Source: UBA8106 sp964569695 (GTDB lineage Bacteria > Acidobacteriota > Vicinamibacteria > Vicinamibacterales > UBA823). From it: a stretch of DNA of 64,000 nt. The position numbers and the translations under genes are program-made. The notes beneath the pieces were generated by a model. That model did no database searches and was not told the origin of the DNA. It saw nothing but the letters and a program-made list of their open reading frames with translations. Each line of letters starts with the position of its first letter. Within the stretch, counting starts at the first letter, position 1. Shown piece by piece: positions 43,333 to 52,122 of the stretch. The stretch is taken from positions 62,001-126,000 of the forward strand of contig CAZMUA010000004.1 of assembly GCA_964569695.1 (NCBI GenBank). The letters run 5' to 3'.

Positions 43333-44457
43333 ATGCAATTGAGTGAGGTGCCGACTCCACAAGTCCTGATCGATCGGAAAAGACTTGTAGCTAACATCGG
43401 TCGGATGCAACGTGCGGCGACGGACGGAAGCATAGCGCTACGACCTCACACTAAAACCCACAAGAGTCCGCTTATCGCCCGCTGGCAACTCGACCACGGC
43501 GCCCAAGGCATCTGCTGCGCTAAAATTGGTGAGGCTGAAGTTTTTGCAGACGCCGGTTGTAGTGACATTCGTCTTCCCTACCCAATAAATCCATCAAACG
43601 CGACCCGTGTGGCTGCGCTAATGGATCGCGTACATCTATCAATCGCCATCGATCACCTACGGGTCGCTGAGAACTGGTCACAATTTATGGTGGAGCATGG
43701 GAAACAGCTCGATGTGCTAGTCAAGGTCGACGTTGGCTATCATCGGTGCGGTATCGACCCTGATCTGCAAACTGCGGTCAAGTTTCTCCAACACACAGCA
43801 TCGCTTCAAGGGCTTCGTCTCCGCGGATTACTTAGTCACGCAGGACACAGCTACAACGCGAAGTCCGACGACGAACGCGTAGCAATTGCTAAAGACGAAG
43901 CAACCATCCTTAGAAATTTAGCGAACGAGTCTCGCCGTGTTGGTGTTGCGATCGACGAAATTAGCGTCGGTTCAACCGCAACTGCACTTATTAGTGCTTC
44001 AGAAACTGGATTAACTGAATTACGCCCAGGAAACTACGTCTACTACGATCGGAGTCAGGTCGCGATTGGTTCAGCCACACTTAAGGATTGTGCCTTATCG
44101 GTGTTGGCGACCGTTGTTTCAAAACCGGCTGAAGATCGATTAATCCTGGACTGCGGAAGCAAGATACTCACCTCAGATACAGGACGAGGCAAGGTACAAC
44201 CGAAAGGTTACGGTGCGGTTTTCACAAAACTGGAAACGACCACTCCTGATGACACCTTGTTTATCGATCGCTTGTCAGAGGAACATGCTGTGGTAATGGC
44301 CCAGAATGGCTCCAGTCGGCTTGAACCTGGAGACCGTGTGAGAATCCTTCCCAACCACTCTTGTGTCGTATCAAATCTAGTTGACACCGTCTATCTCGTG
44401 GACGACTTGACTGTCGTTCAGAGCATTCCGATCACTGCCAGAGGGAAAGTCACCTAG
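43333..44457 (+). CDS. D-threonine aldolase / D-serine dehydratase-like PLP enzyme
   Basis: This 374-residue fold-type III PLP enzyme has an alanine-racemase-like barrel. TPQVLIDRKRLVANI begins it and LRPHTKTHKS carries the PLP Lys. The C-terminal region with LPNHSCVVSNL has the His and Cys found as metal ligands in D-threonine aldolase and D-serine dehydratase. It would split a D-beta-hydroxy amino acid into glycine and an aldehyde, or dehydrate it. The aldehyde dehydrogenase 24 nt upstream would then take the aldehyde. Confidence 0.85.
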   Translation: MQLSEVPTPQVLIDRKRLVANIGRMQRAATDGSIALRPHTKTHKSPLIARWQLDHGAQGICCAKIGEAEVFADAGCSDIRLPYPINPSNATRVAALMDRVHLSIAIDHLRVAENWSQFMVEHGKQLDVLVKVDVGYHRCGIDPDLQTAVKFLQHTASLQGLRLRGLLSHAGHSYNAKSDDERVAIAKDEATILRNLANESRRVGVAIDEISVGSTATALISASETGLTELRPGNYVYYDRSQVAIGSATLKDCALSVLATVVSKPAEDRLILDCGSKILTSDTGRGKVQPKGYGAVFTKLETTTPDDTLFIDRLSEEHAVVMAQNGSSRLEPGDRVRILPNHSCVVSNLVDTVYLVDDLTVVQSIPITARGKVT

Positions 44458-44459
44458 TC

Positions 44460-44972
44460 CTAACGACTCGCAACTGTTTTCTTCCGTTTCTTGACCCGCT
44501 TGGACTTGCTCTTTCTACGGCGCCGGCTAATACGAGAGGAGAGCGCTTTCAACGTATTCTCTTTGCCGAGCACCAGAAGTGGTTGGTTAGGTTCACCAAG
44601 CAGATTAAAAAAATCCCCCGAAGCAGTTTTCGCATAGATGTCACGCCCATCGGTAAGCAGCGTTACCTTATCACCGTCACCAATTGCATCGTAAAGTCGA
44701 ACACCGAATCGGCTTTTGAGAATATCAAGCAGCGCACGGATCTTTGCAATAGAAAATCCGCGTCGTCTGAGGTCCGCAAGAACCAGTAGCTCGTACAGCT
44801 CAACCGGCGAATACCTGCGTTCGGTAAAACCTCCGGCTTCTGTAGGGTGTGAGGCGACCGTTGGCGAAAGTAGTTTCCGCGCATCCCACCACTGCAGTTG
44901 TCTGGCAGATAACCCGGTGAGAGAAGCTACTTCGCGAGAGCTATAATTTTTCTTTAGTTTTACGCTGCTCAC
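44460..44972 (-). CDS. MerR family transcriptional regulator
   Basis: This 170-residue protein starts with the winged helix of MerR proteins: YSSREVASLTGLSARQLQWWD, then RRYSPVELYELLVLADLRRRG. The C-terminal part has about 60 residues of possible sensor and ends in a very basic tail (RRRRKSKSKRVKKRKK). There is no Cys cluster, so a metal sensor of the classical type is unlikely. GTG 44972 has GGGAG 5 nt upstream. It converges on the aldolase gene and may control that island. Confidence 0.85.
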   Translation of the reverse strand: MSSVKLKKNYSSREVASLTGLSARQLQWWDARKLLSPTVASHPTEAGGFTERRYSPVELYELLVLADLRRRGFSIAKIRALLDILKSRFGVRLYDAIGDGDKVTLLTDGRDIYAKTASGDFFNLLGEPNQPLLVLGKENTLKALSSRISRRRRKSKSKRVKKRKKTVASR

Positions 44973-45032
44973 TCCAACTCCCAAACAAAATGAACTAGGT
45001 CAGCATACTAGAGCCAAGACGCTGATTCGACA

Positions 45033-45317
45033 CTACGACACCACCTGATTTGCAATTCGCGCTCCATCAATATCTTTTTGAGTCAGACCGTCGGCTGAAT
45101 GTGTTGAGTACGTCAGTTTAACTCGCTTGTACTGGATCGTAATGTCAGGATGATGGTCGACGGTTTCAGACTCGAAAGCAAGTCGTACCGCGAATGTAAT
45201 CGCACTAGGAAACGAGTCGAAGGTGAATTCCTTTTGCAGTGAATTTTTGACACGTTCCCAGCCTGGTAATTCCTTGAGTTGTTCATCAACTATTGCATCG
45301 GAAAGTAAGTCACTCAT
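45033..45317 (-). CDS. pterin-4a-carbinolamine dehydratase
   Basis: This 94-residue protein has the family motif with the catalytic His residues, ETVDHHPDITIQYKRVKL, and the N-terminal LPGWERVKNSLQKEFTF. It regenerates dihydrobiopterin-type cofactor for aromatic amino acid hydroxylases or has another pterin role. No hydroxylase gene is in the window. It lies 61 nt upstream of the MerR gene start on the same strand. Confidence 0.92.
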   Translation of the reverse strand: MSDLLSDAIVDEQLKELPGWERVKNSLQKEFTFDSFPSAITFAVRLAFESETVDHHPDITIQYKRVKLTYSTHSADGLTQKDIDGARIANQVVS

Positions 45318-45379
45318 GATAGGGATAGCTCCTACTAGTCACACAAACAGCACGTGTTAATATGTAACTTGGTCAGAAT

Positions 45380-45404
45380 GGTTCCATCATAAATCATGGA
45401 AACC
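45380..45404. repeat. inverted repeat in a divergent promoter region
   Basis: GGTTCCAT and ATGGAAACC pair with a single bulged A around an 8-nt loop. It lies between the divergent pterin dehydratase gene and the phosphatase gene, so it is more likely an operator than a terminator. No T-run follows on either strand. Confidence 0.3.
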
Positions 45405-45472
45405 AGTATCGCGCACAAATCCTGTTGAGTTGCTGAAACTCATTCCTTTCTTGAAAGGGTTAATTCTTTAAC

Positions 45473-45994
45473 ATGCAAACATTTAAGATCCTGTTCGCTG
45501 TTACAACTTCCATCATTCTGTTTGCAGCCATTCTTGTCGGACAACAGCCAAACAAGGAAGAGGTGCCGGGTATTCGAAACTTTACTCAAGTTGATGCCAC
45601 AACCGCCTGTGCCGGCGCAACCTCGCCTGAAGCTATCACCGAGCTCAAGCGGCGTGGATTCACATCCATCATCAACTTCAGAACAGAAAGTGAAAACGGC
45701 GCTACCGTGGAAGCTGGAACACAAGCAGCTCTCGCTGCTGGTCTTAAATACTTTCACATACCGTTCCGAACAGCGACTAAAGAGACTGCCGACGAGTTCC
45801 TCAAAGTCGTGTCTAATCCGGCAAACCAACCGGTCTTTATTCACTGCGGCTCCGGTAACCGCGTCGGAGGGATGTGGTTAATTAAGCGTGTCACACTTGA
45901 CGGTTGGGACGTCGAAACCGCCACGGCCGAAGCGGAAACAATCGGCTTGCGAAGTCCGACACTTAAGGAGTTTGTGCTTAATTACGTGCGCTAG
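45473..45994 (+). CDS. exported BLH-type (DUF442-like) dual-specificity phosphatase
   Basis: This 173-residue protein has a signal peptide or anchor (LFAVTTSIILFAAILVGQ). The active site HCGSGNRVGGMW has four residues between Cys and Arg, one fewer than the usual HCx5R, which is the pattern of the beta-lactamase-hydrolase-like phosphatases. INFRTESENG and PVFIHCGS support the fold. It is likely periplasmic. The substrate is unknown. It precedes the decarboxylase gene by 36 nt. Confidence 0.8.
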   Translation: MQTFKILFAVTTSIILFAAILVGQQPNKEEVPGIRNFTQVDATTACAGATSPEAITELKRRGFTSIINFRTESENGATVEAGTQAALAAGLKYFHIPFRTATKETADEFLKVVSNPANQPVFIHCGSGNRVGGMWLIKRVTLDGWDVETATAEAETIGLRSPTLKEFVLNYVR

Positions 45995-46030
45995 CTAATT
46001 GAAATCTATTAGGTATAGTCTGAACTCATT

Positions 46031-47530
46031 ATGTCCACCGACACACACAAATCCAAACATACTGTTTCGGATAATGTGCACCAACACCTCGGCGATATGG
46101 ATTCGGAAGCGTTTCAACGCTACGGCCAGCGCGTCCTTGAGTGGGTCACCAAGTATCTTCAAAACCCCGAGCAGTACCCTGTGCTGCCGAGCGTTGCGCC
46201 TGGCGATATCCGGGATGCGTTTCCAACATCCGCACCAGATTCAGGTGAATCCTTCGACACCATTCTTGATGATTTCGAACGCATCATCGTCCCAGGACTG
46301 ACACACTGGAACCATCCAGGCTTCATGGCGTATTTCCCGATTAGCGGCAGTGCACCCGGAGTGCTTGCAGAGTTTCTTGCAGCTGCACTCAACGTCAATG
46401 CAATGTTATGGCAAGCTTCTCCTGCAGGAACTGAACTGGAAGAAGTTACACTCGCCTGGCTCAGGCGACTGATCGGGTTACCGGATGGTTTTGATGGTGT
46501 CATCTATGACACAGCATCTGTGTCAACGCTCCATGCGTTGGCAGCGGCACGCGAGGCAGCCGTGCCGAAAGTTCGGGAACAAGGCTTGGCAGGCCGAACC
46601 GACCTTCCCGCGTTACGAATCTACTGTTCAGAACAGGCCCATTCATCAATCGACAAAGCAGTCCTCTTGCTTGGCTTTGGCCAACAGAACCTCCAAAAGA
46701 TTCCTGTCGATTCTTCGTTCAGAATGCGACCAGACGCCCTCCATCGCGCTATTCAAAATGATCGTGCGAAGGGACTACTTCCCCTGGCAGTGATCGCTAC
46801 CGTAGGCACCACGGCCACTACAAGCATTGATCCCGTACCAGCGATTGCGGAAATTTGCGAGACCGAACGCGTTTGGTTACATGTCGATGCGGCCATAGCC
46901 GGCGTAACCGCGATGGTACCAGGATACGAACACGTACTGGACGGTTGCGCACAAGCCGACTCGGTAGTCGTCAATCCACATAAATGGCTATTCACGCCAT
47001 TTGACTTGAGTGCCTTGTACTGTCGACGAATGGATATGATTCGCGCAGCCTTCACACTCACCCCAGAGTACCTTAAAACGAGTGAAGCGGCAGGTGTCAC
47101 CAATCTGATGGACACCGGCATTCAACTTGGACGACGGTTTCGTGCATTAAAGCTCTGGATGATTCTTCGACACTTCGGTGCCGATGGCGTTCGGCAGCGT
47201 TTAGTTGAACATATGCGCCTCGCCCGCTTATTCGCGGACTGGGTCGATGCCAGTGAAACGTTCGAGCGCCTTGCCCCTGTGCCTTTCAGCGTGGTTTGCT
47301 TTCGGGCTAATCCAAAATCGCATGACCAGAGTGAAGTCGCCTTGGAACGGTTGAATGCCAACTTACTCGACGCGCTGAATCAGTCTGGAGAATGCTACCT
47401 TTCCCATGCCAAGCCAGACGGCCGGTATGCCATTCGGCTTGCTATCGGCAACATCAAAACTGAGGAACGACACGTGACACGTGTATGGGAATTATTACAA
47501 CAGCACCTTCACCAGTTAATTTCGGAGTAG
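46031..47530 (+). CDS. pyridoxal-dependent decarboxylase, aromatic amino acid type
   Basis: This 499-residue group II decarboxylase is related to aromatic-L-amino-acid and tyrosine decarboxylases. THWNHPGFMAYFPISGSAPG is the substrate-side signature of the aromatic branch. WLHVDAAIAGV contains the PLP-ring Asp, and VVNPHKWLFTPFD contains the Schiff-base Lys. It would make tyramine, tryptamine or phenethylamine. It may be co-transcribed with the upstream exported phosphatase gene. Confidence 0.9.
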   Translation: MSTDTHKSKHTVSDNVHQHLGDMDSEAFQRYGQRVLEWVTKYLQNPEQYPVLPSVAPGDIRDAFPTSAPDSGESFDTILDDFERIIVPGLTHWNHPGFMAYFPISGSAPGVLAEFLAAALNVNAMLWQASPAGTELEEVTLAWLRRLIGLPDGFDGVIYDTASVSTLHALAAAREAAVPKVREQGLAGRTDLPALRIYCSEQAHSSIDKAVLLLGFGQQNLQKIPVDSSFRMRPDALHRAIQNDRAKGLLPLAVIATVGTTATTSIDPVPAIAEICETERVWLHVDAAIAGVTAMVPGYEHVLDGCAQADSVVVNPHKWLFTPFDLSALYCRRMDMIRAAFTLTPEYLKTSEAAGVTNLMDTGIQLGRRFRALKLWMILRHFGADGVRQRLVEHMRLARLFADWVDASETFERLAPVPFSVVCFRANPKSHDQSEVALERLNANLLDALNQSGECYLSHAKPDGRYAIRLAIGNIKTEERHVTRVWELLQQHLHQLISE

Positions 47531-47541
47531 CGCGCTTAAAA

Positions 47542-47985
47542 CTAGGGCGGCGACAAGCGCCATATTTCAACCCACGTAGTAGCTCCATGCCCTAAACCAA
47601 CAATTCCGTGTGGCGGAAAGGTGCTTGGTTTATTCAAAATTAGGCTAAGCAACCAATCAAGATTAGGTTTATGTCCAACGAGCATAATCGAACGAGTGTC
47701 AGTGTTCACTCGATCCAGAATCCACTCGGCTGGATCAGTTGGTTGCAACCCCCGCACCATCGACAATTCTGATAATGGGTTGCATGCACGCCAAAACGCT
47801 TGAGCTGTCTGGCGAGTTCTGAGCTTCCCACTATGCCAAATCGCGTCAGGCTTAACCTGTTTGGCGGCAGTGAGATCCGCAAGATGCTCAACCCGCTTCT
47901 GACCATTATGAGACAGTGGCCGCTGAGCATTCACACCTGAGTCGAGTGCCTCACCGTGATGAACCAAATAAACAGTTTGATTCAC
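47542..47985 (-). CDS. sixA: SixA-type phosphohistidine phosphatase
   Basis: This 147-residue histidine phosphatase removes phosphate from His in phosphorelay or phosphotransferase proteins. The first motif reads LVHHGEA, with His in place of the usual Arg just before the catalytic His. SGKLRTRQTAQAFW and LVGHKPNLDWLL give the other catalytic residues. The H-for-R change is unusual but the rest is intact. It is convergent with the decarboxylase gene. Confidence 0.85.
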   Translation of the reverse strand: MNQTVYLVHHGEALDSGVNAQRPLSHNGQKRVEHLADLTAAKQVKPDAIWHSGKLRTRQTAQAFWRACNPLSELSMVRGLQPTDPAEWILDRVNTDTRSIMLVGHKPNLDWLLSLILNKPSTFPPHGIVGLGHGATTWVEIWRLSPP

Positions 47986-48013
47986 TTGCTCCCCTCAAGA
48001 ACGAAGACAACCT

Positions 48014-50119
48014 CTAATCTGCGAGACCGGAGTGCCGAAGAAGTGGCGCTGGATCTGGTTCGCGGCCACGAAAGGCCATGAACACATCCATCGCCGGCTG
48101 ACTACCGCCCATAGCAAGTACGGTGTCGCGAAAACGACGGCCGACTGTGGCAACAGCCTCTGGATCTTCAAGTCCCGTTTCTTCGAACATTGCGAAGGCA
48201 TCAGCACTGAGCACCTCAGCCCATTTATAAGCATAATAACCAGCTGCGTACCCGCCAGCAAATATGTGCGAAAAACTGCACAAAAAACGATCGTCTGCAA
48301 GAAGCGGTAATGTGCTCGTCGTTTCTGCAACAGCACGTTGAATGTCAAACGGTGTTACATCCCCGTCAGGATCGTACCCATCGTGTAACATCATATCCGT
48401 TAGACCAAACAACAATTGACGAACCATCTGTTCACCGGCACGGAAAGTACGCGCCGCACAGATCTTGTCGTAGAAAATAGTCGGCAGAGACTCGTTGGTT
48501 TCGTAGTGGCAACCCATAGTAAGAAGGGTGTCGCGATGGTAGCACCAGTTCTCCATAAATTGACTTGGCAATTCAATAGCATCGTGCTCCACACCATTAA
48601 TTCCTGCTGCAAAACCATAGTCAACACCGGTTAACATGTGCTGAAGCCCGTGACCAAACTCATGAAACAATGTTTCGACTTCTCGAAATCGCATCAACGA
48701 TGGTTGTCCATCCACTGGAGGACTCTGATTGCACACTAGGTACGCAACGGGTAATCGTTGACCAGCGATCGCATCAGAAAACAACCGACTCCGCCCAGTA
48801 CACTCATCCATCCAAGCGCCCCCACGTTTCTCCTGGGGACGACTGTACGGATCTAAGTAAAACGCTGCGAGAGGAATTTCGTCCTCTCCTGTAACACGAA
48901 AGAACCTGACATCTTCATGCCAAACTGGCACCTCACCATCTGCCGAACAGATTCTTACTCCAAAGAGGCGCTCCGCTAAGGCAAATAATCCCTCAAGGAC
49001 ACGTGGTAACGGAAAGTAAGGGCGTAATTCCTCTTCGGAAAAACTGTACCGATCTTCTCGGAGCCGCTCGGCCCAGAATGAAACGTCCCAGTGCTGCAAT
49101 TCCATTGTCTCTGTATTGGTCTCAATCTGTAATTCAGCATGTGTCTTAGAAAACTCTTTTAATTCTTGGAGTTCTCTCTGTGCTCGATCAAAAGATGCCA
49201 CGCGTAGTTTTTCATGTAATGTTGCGACTGCTTGTACCCCGGATGCCATTTTCGTGGACAAGCTGAGATCAGCGTAATTTGAGTATTCCAACAGCCGAGC
49301 CATTTCTTGACGAAGCTTCAGGATCTGGGTAATCAGAGGTGTATTGTCAAAGTCACCGCCTGATGCCCTCGCAATGTACGCGCGGTACAGTCGTTCGCGT
49401 AGTTCACGCCGACGACTGTGTTGCATAAATGGTCCAAGGCTCGGGTGGTCCAGCGTGATACGCCAAGGCCCAGTCTCAGCTGTTGCGGTTGGCTCTCCCG
49501 AAAGCCGAGCAGCCTGCGCTGCAAGCTGTAGAGCACTCATCGGTAAACCGTCGACTTCACTGCGATCCCGCAGTGTCATGCCGAATGCCTTGGTCGCGTC
49601 GAGAACGTTATTCGAAAAACGCGTCGAAAGTTCCGCTAGTTCGGTCTGAATCTTTCGAAAGCGTTCACGGTCATGGCCATCGAGACCAACACCGGAAAGT
49701 TTTGCGTCACGAATCAAGAATGTCATGATCCTTTGTTGACTCGCATCAAGCCGGCTCCACTCAAACCCGTCACGCAGTGCACACATTAGATCGTACACAG
49801 GACGACTTTGAGCCATCCGAAGATTGAATTGCACGAGAGCCGGTTCCACTCGTTCGTATGCTTCCCGTAACGCATCATTGCTAGATACGGACGTCAAGTG
49901 ACTCACAATTCCCCACCGGTAACCTAGTTCGTCGTCGATTCTCTCAAGCGGCTCAATCAACTCACGCCATGTCGGTTTTCCATCACGCTCTAGCTGCTCA
50001 AACTTAGCACCCAACTGAGACAACAATTCTTTAATGCCAGGTTCTACGTGTTCTGGCCGAATGGCATCAAAGCGTGGCACTCTGCTTTCGTGCAGCAAGG
50101 GATTGGTAATGTTATTCAT
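48014..50119 (-). CDS. M3 family oligopeptidase
   Basis: This zinc endopeptidase has 701 residues, in line with oligopeptidase A / PrlC (about 680). ETLFHEFGHGLQHML has the HExxH zinc motif and ELPSQFMENW the third ligand Glu. CTGRSRL and CNQSPPVDGQPSLM are family blocks. It degrades peptides and cleaved signal peptides in the cytoplasm. It is a single gene, 28 nt from sixA on the same strand. Confidence 0.93.
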   Translation of the reverse strand: MNNITNPLLHESRVPRFDAIRPEHVEPGIKELLSQLGAKFEQLERDGKPTWRELIEPLERIDDELGYRWGIVSHLTSVSSNDALREAYERVEPALVQFNLRMAQSRPVYDLMCALRDGFEWSRLDASQQRIMTFLIRDAKLSGVGLDGHDRERFRKIQTELAELSTRFSNNVLDATKAFGMTLRDRSEVDGLPMSALQLAAQAARLSGEPTATAETGPWRITLDHPSLGPFMQHSRRRELRERLYRAYIARASGGDFDNTPLITQILKLRQEMARLLEYSNYADLSLSTKMASGVQAVATLHEKLRVASFDRAQRELQELKEFSKTHAELQIETNTETMELQHWDVSFWAERLREDRYSFSEEELRPYFPLPRVLEGLFALAERLFGVRICSADGEVPVWHEDVRFFRVTGEDEIPLAAFYLDPYSRPQEKRGGAWMDECTGRSRLFSDAIAGQRLPVAYLVCNQSPPVDGQPSLMRFREVETLFHEFGHGLQHMLTGVDYGFAAGINGVEHDAIELPSQFMENWCYHRDTLLTMGCHYETNESLPTIFYDKICAARTFRAGEQMVRQLLFGLTDMMLHDGYDPDGDVTPFDIQRAVAETTSTLPLLADDRFLCSFSHIFAGGYAAGYYAYKWAEVLSADAFAMFEETGLEDPEAVATVGRRFRDTVLAMGGSQPAMDVFMAFRGREPDPAPLLRHSGLAD

Positions 50120-50161
50120 TGTTAGTCACGTCATAAATACTGACCAAAATGGGACGGTTTA

Positions 50162-50833
50162 TTACACATGTTCGTTAAGTACTGAGCATGGTTCTCCAGC
50201 ACGTTCTACCTGTCCCTGTTCTATCACAATCACCCAATCGGCTATTTCCAGAATTTCATCTTTATCATGGGAAACATAAAACATTGGAATGTCGAGTTCG
50301 TTTCGTAGACGAACTAAATATTTTAAGGCCTCTTGCCTAAAAGCATTATCAAAACCAGTCAGTGGTTCGTCGAGTAGCAGTATATTCGGTGAGGACAGGA
50401 GCGCTCTAGCAATGGCGACCCGCTGGCGCTCACCACCAGACAGAACAGCAATCGGCCTCGGGAAAAGCGGTTCAATGTCTAACAAATCAACAACCCTGTC
50501 GAAAGACAGCACCGAACTAGCCGAGTGGCCATAGGTAATATTCTGCCTTACATCCATGTGTGGGAACAGTGCTACGTCTTGTGGTACGTAGCCTACATGA
50601 CGTTGCCACACTGGCACATCAACTCCGGCACGTGACGAAAACAACAAATGTGAACCTACTCTAATCTCTCCTTGTAGTGCATGCTGGAGGCCGGCGATCG
50701 TCTCCAGCATCGTTGTTTTCCCAGACCCTGTCGGACCAAAGAGCGCCACCACTTCAGAATCTAAATGTTCATGCACTTCGAGATTAAAAGCATCAAGTCG
50801 AACCAACATATCGAGAACGATAGAAGTGTGCAT
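50162..50833 (-). CDS. modC: molybdate-type ABC transporter ATP-binding protein
   Basis: This 223-residue ATPase has Walker A GPTGSGKTT, signature LSGGERQR and Walker B ILLLDEP. VGYVPQDVALFPHMDVRQNI resembles ModC. The C-terminal TOBE regulatory domain of E. coli ModC (about 350 residues) is missing; a TOBE domain is instead encoded in the divergent gene at 51661. The call rests on the ModB-like permease partner. Tungstate or sulfate transport is an alternative. Confidence 0.83.
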   Translation of the reverse strand: MHTSIVLDMLVRLDAFNLEVHEHLDSEVVALFGPTGSGKTTMLETIAGLQHALQGEIRVGSHLLFSSRAGVDVPVWQRHVGYVPQDVALFPHMDVRQNITYGHSASSVLSFDRVVDLLDIEPLFPRPIAVLSGGERQRVAIARALLSSPNILLLDEPLTGFDNAFRQEALKYLVRLRNELDIPMFYVSHDKDEILEIADWVIVIEQGQVERAGEPCSVLNEHV

Positions 50834-50881
50834 GTTGTTATTTGAATAATCGGTAACCGGCCAAGAGGTAATCGTACAACC

Positions 50882-51547
50882 TCAATGATTTGCACTACGC
50901 GCAATGTGGTTCGAAAGCCAGACTGCACCAAACGCTAGGATAATCGAAATTATTAATAGGCTGTTTGCGTTAGTGTCCTGTCCTATTTCGACATAATTGT
51001 AAATGCCCGATGCTAACGTTCGCGTGCCACCAGGAATGCTACCTGCAATCATTACCGTCGCACCGAACTCCCCTAACGAACGTGAAAAAGCGAGTAGAAT
51101 TCCTGCGACTACTGCACGTGAAGCCAGCGGAAGACTCACCGTAAAAAAAACACGAAGGCGACTAGCGCCGAGAGTTTGTGCGACTAGCTCATAACGCTGA
51201 TTTACCTGCTCAAATCCCGCACGCGCTGTGCGAACTAATAATGGGAATCCGAGCACTGCCATTGCAAGCACGACTGCTTTCCATGTAAAGAGAAATTCAA
51301 TCCCGGCATTGTCCAAGAGACGACCGGCCGGCCCACGACGTGCCAAAAGTCGTAATAGGATCAAGCCAGTCGCTACAGGTGGTAGCACCAATGGCAGAGA
51401 GACAAAAGTCTCCAACGCTGTTTTTCCGGTAAAGGTCCAACGCGCCAACAACCAAGCGACCGCAATCCCAAATGGCATCATGATTAAGGTCGCCAAAGAA
51501 GCGACCAAAATTGTGAACCACGAGATTTGCCAAATCTCAACAGGCAT
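50882..51547 (-). CDS. modB: molybdate-type ABC transporter permease
   Basis: This 221-residue inner-membrane protein has about five helices. The EAA loop for contact with the ATPase ends in FSRSLGEFGATVMIAG, the pattern of ModB and CysT permeases. PLVLPPVATGLILLRLL near the middle is common in ModB. It lies 48 nt upstream of the ATPase gene on the same strand. No periplasmic binding protein (modA) is adjacent. Confidence 0.87.
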   Translation of the reverse strand: MPVEIWQISWFTILVASLATLIMMPFGIAVAWLLARWTFTGKTALETFVSLPLVLPPVATGLILLRLLARRGPAGRLLDNAGIEFLFTWKAVVLAMAVLGFPLLVRTARAGFEQVNQRYELVAQTLGASRLRVFFTVSLPLASRAVVAGILLAFSRSLGEFGATVMIAGSIPGGTRTLASGIYNYVEIGQDTNANSLLIISIILAFGAVWLSNHIARSANH

Positions 51548-51594
51548 GTCTCTTTACTAATTACAAAGCCAATGAACAATGAAGGTAAGAATGC

Positions 51595-51654
51595 TTGCTA
51601 TAACAAATAAAACAGTTTAGTATGATTTTATACGATTAATCAAACGGTTTAATT
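51595..51654. promoter_or_regulatory. divergent mod promoter with two palindromic operator candidates
   Basis: AATAAAAC-A-GTTTAGTA (51606-51622) and AATCAAAC-G-GTTTAATT (51638-51654) are two copies of one imperfect palindrome, 32 nt apart, about three helical turns. A possible plus-strand promoter, TTGCTA at 51595-51600 and TAGTAT at 51618-51623 (17-nt spacer), overlaps the first copy. The second copy lies just before the ATG of the regulator gene. This suits self-control and control of modBC by the HTH-TOBE protein. Confidence 0.55.
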
Positions 51655-51660
51655 CGATTT

Positions 51661-52089
51661 ATGTCACTTTTAACGGTTCGTGCAGCCTCTAGGCGCCTTG
51701 GTGTTAGCTACTCCACCCTCAAACAGTGGATTTATAAAGGAAGCGTGCGAACCACCAAGACTGATGGTGGGCACCACCGGCTGACCGAACTCGAAATCGA
51801 AAGGTTACTTGAGCGGCATGGCGATAAACCCACCGAGGCCCAGCAAGTAAAGCGGGCTCGCGGTGAGGCGAGCATTGCAATTAGCGGTCGAAATCAGCTG
51901 CAGGGAATTGTAGAGGAAATCCGGTCGGACGGATTGCTCTCGCAGATCTGTTTGCGGGTCGGCGACCAAAGGCTCACTGCCGTCATCACGCGAGACGCAG
52001 TCGCAGAACTTAAACTGAAGCGTGGCGATACCGCCGTAGCAATTATGAAATCGACGGAAGTGATGATCGCAAGGGAAACAAATGCATAG
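51661..52089 (+). CDS. HTH-TOBE molybdate-responsive regulator
   Basis: This 142-residue protein has an excisionase/MerR-like helix-turn-helix (LLTVRAASRRLGVSYSTLKQ, then GSVRTTKTDGGHHRL) and a C-terminal TOBE domain (ISGRNQLQGIVEEIR to KRGDTAVAIMKSTEVMIAR). TOBE domains bind molybdate or tungstate. It diverges from modBC and likely represses it when oxyanion is bound. No good Shine-Dalgarno site precedes the ATG, so the leader may be very short. Confidence 0.87.
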   Translation: MSLLTVRAASRRLGVSYSTLKQWIYKGSVRTTKTDGGHHRLTELEIERLLERHGDKPTEAQQVKRARGEASIAISGRNQLQGIVEEIRSDGLLSQICLRVGDQRLTAVITRDAVAELKLKRGDTAVAIMKSTEVMIARETNA

Positions 52090-52122
52090 ATCGTTGCGAC
52101 TCCAACCGTTGTCAGAACCTAT

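Noticed and set aside
45380..45404. The inverted repeat read as a terminator
   Set aside because: It lies between divergent genes and has no T-run, so it is listed only as a possible operator.
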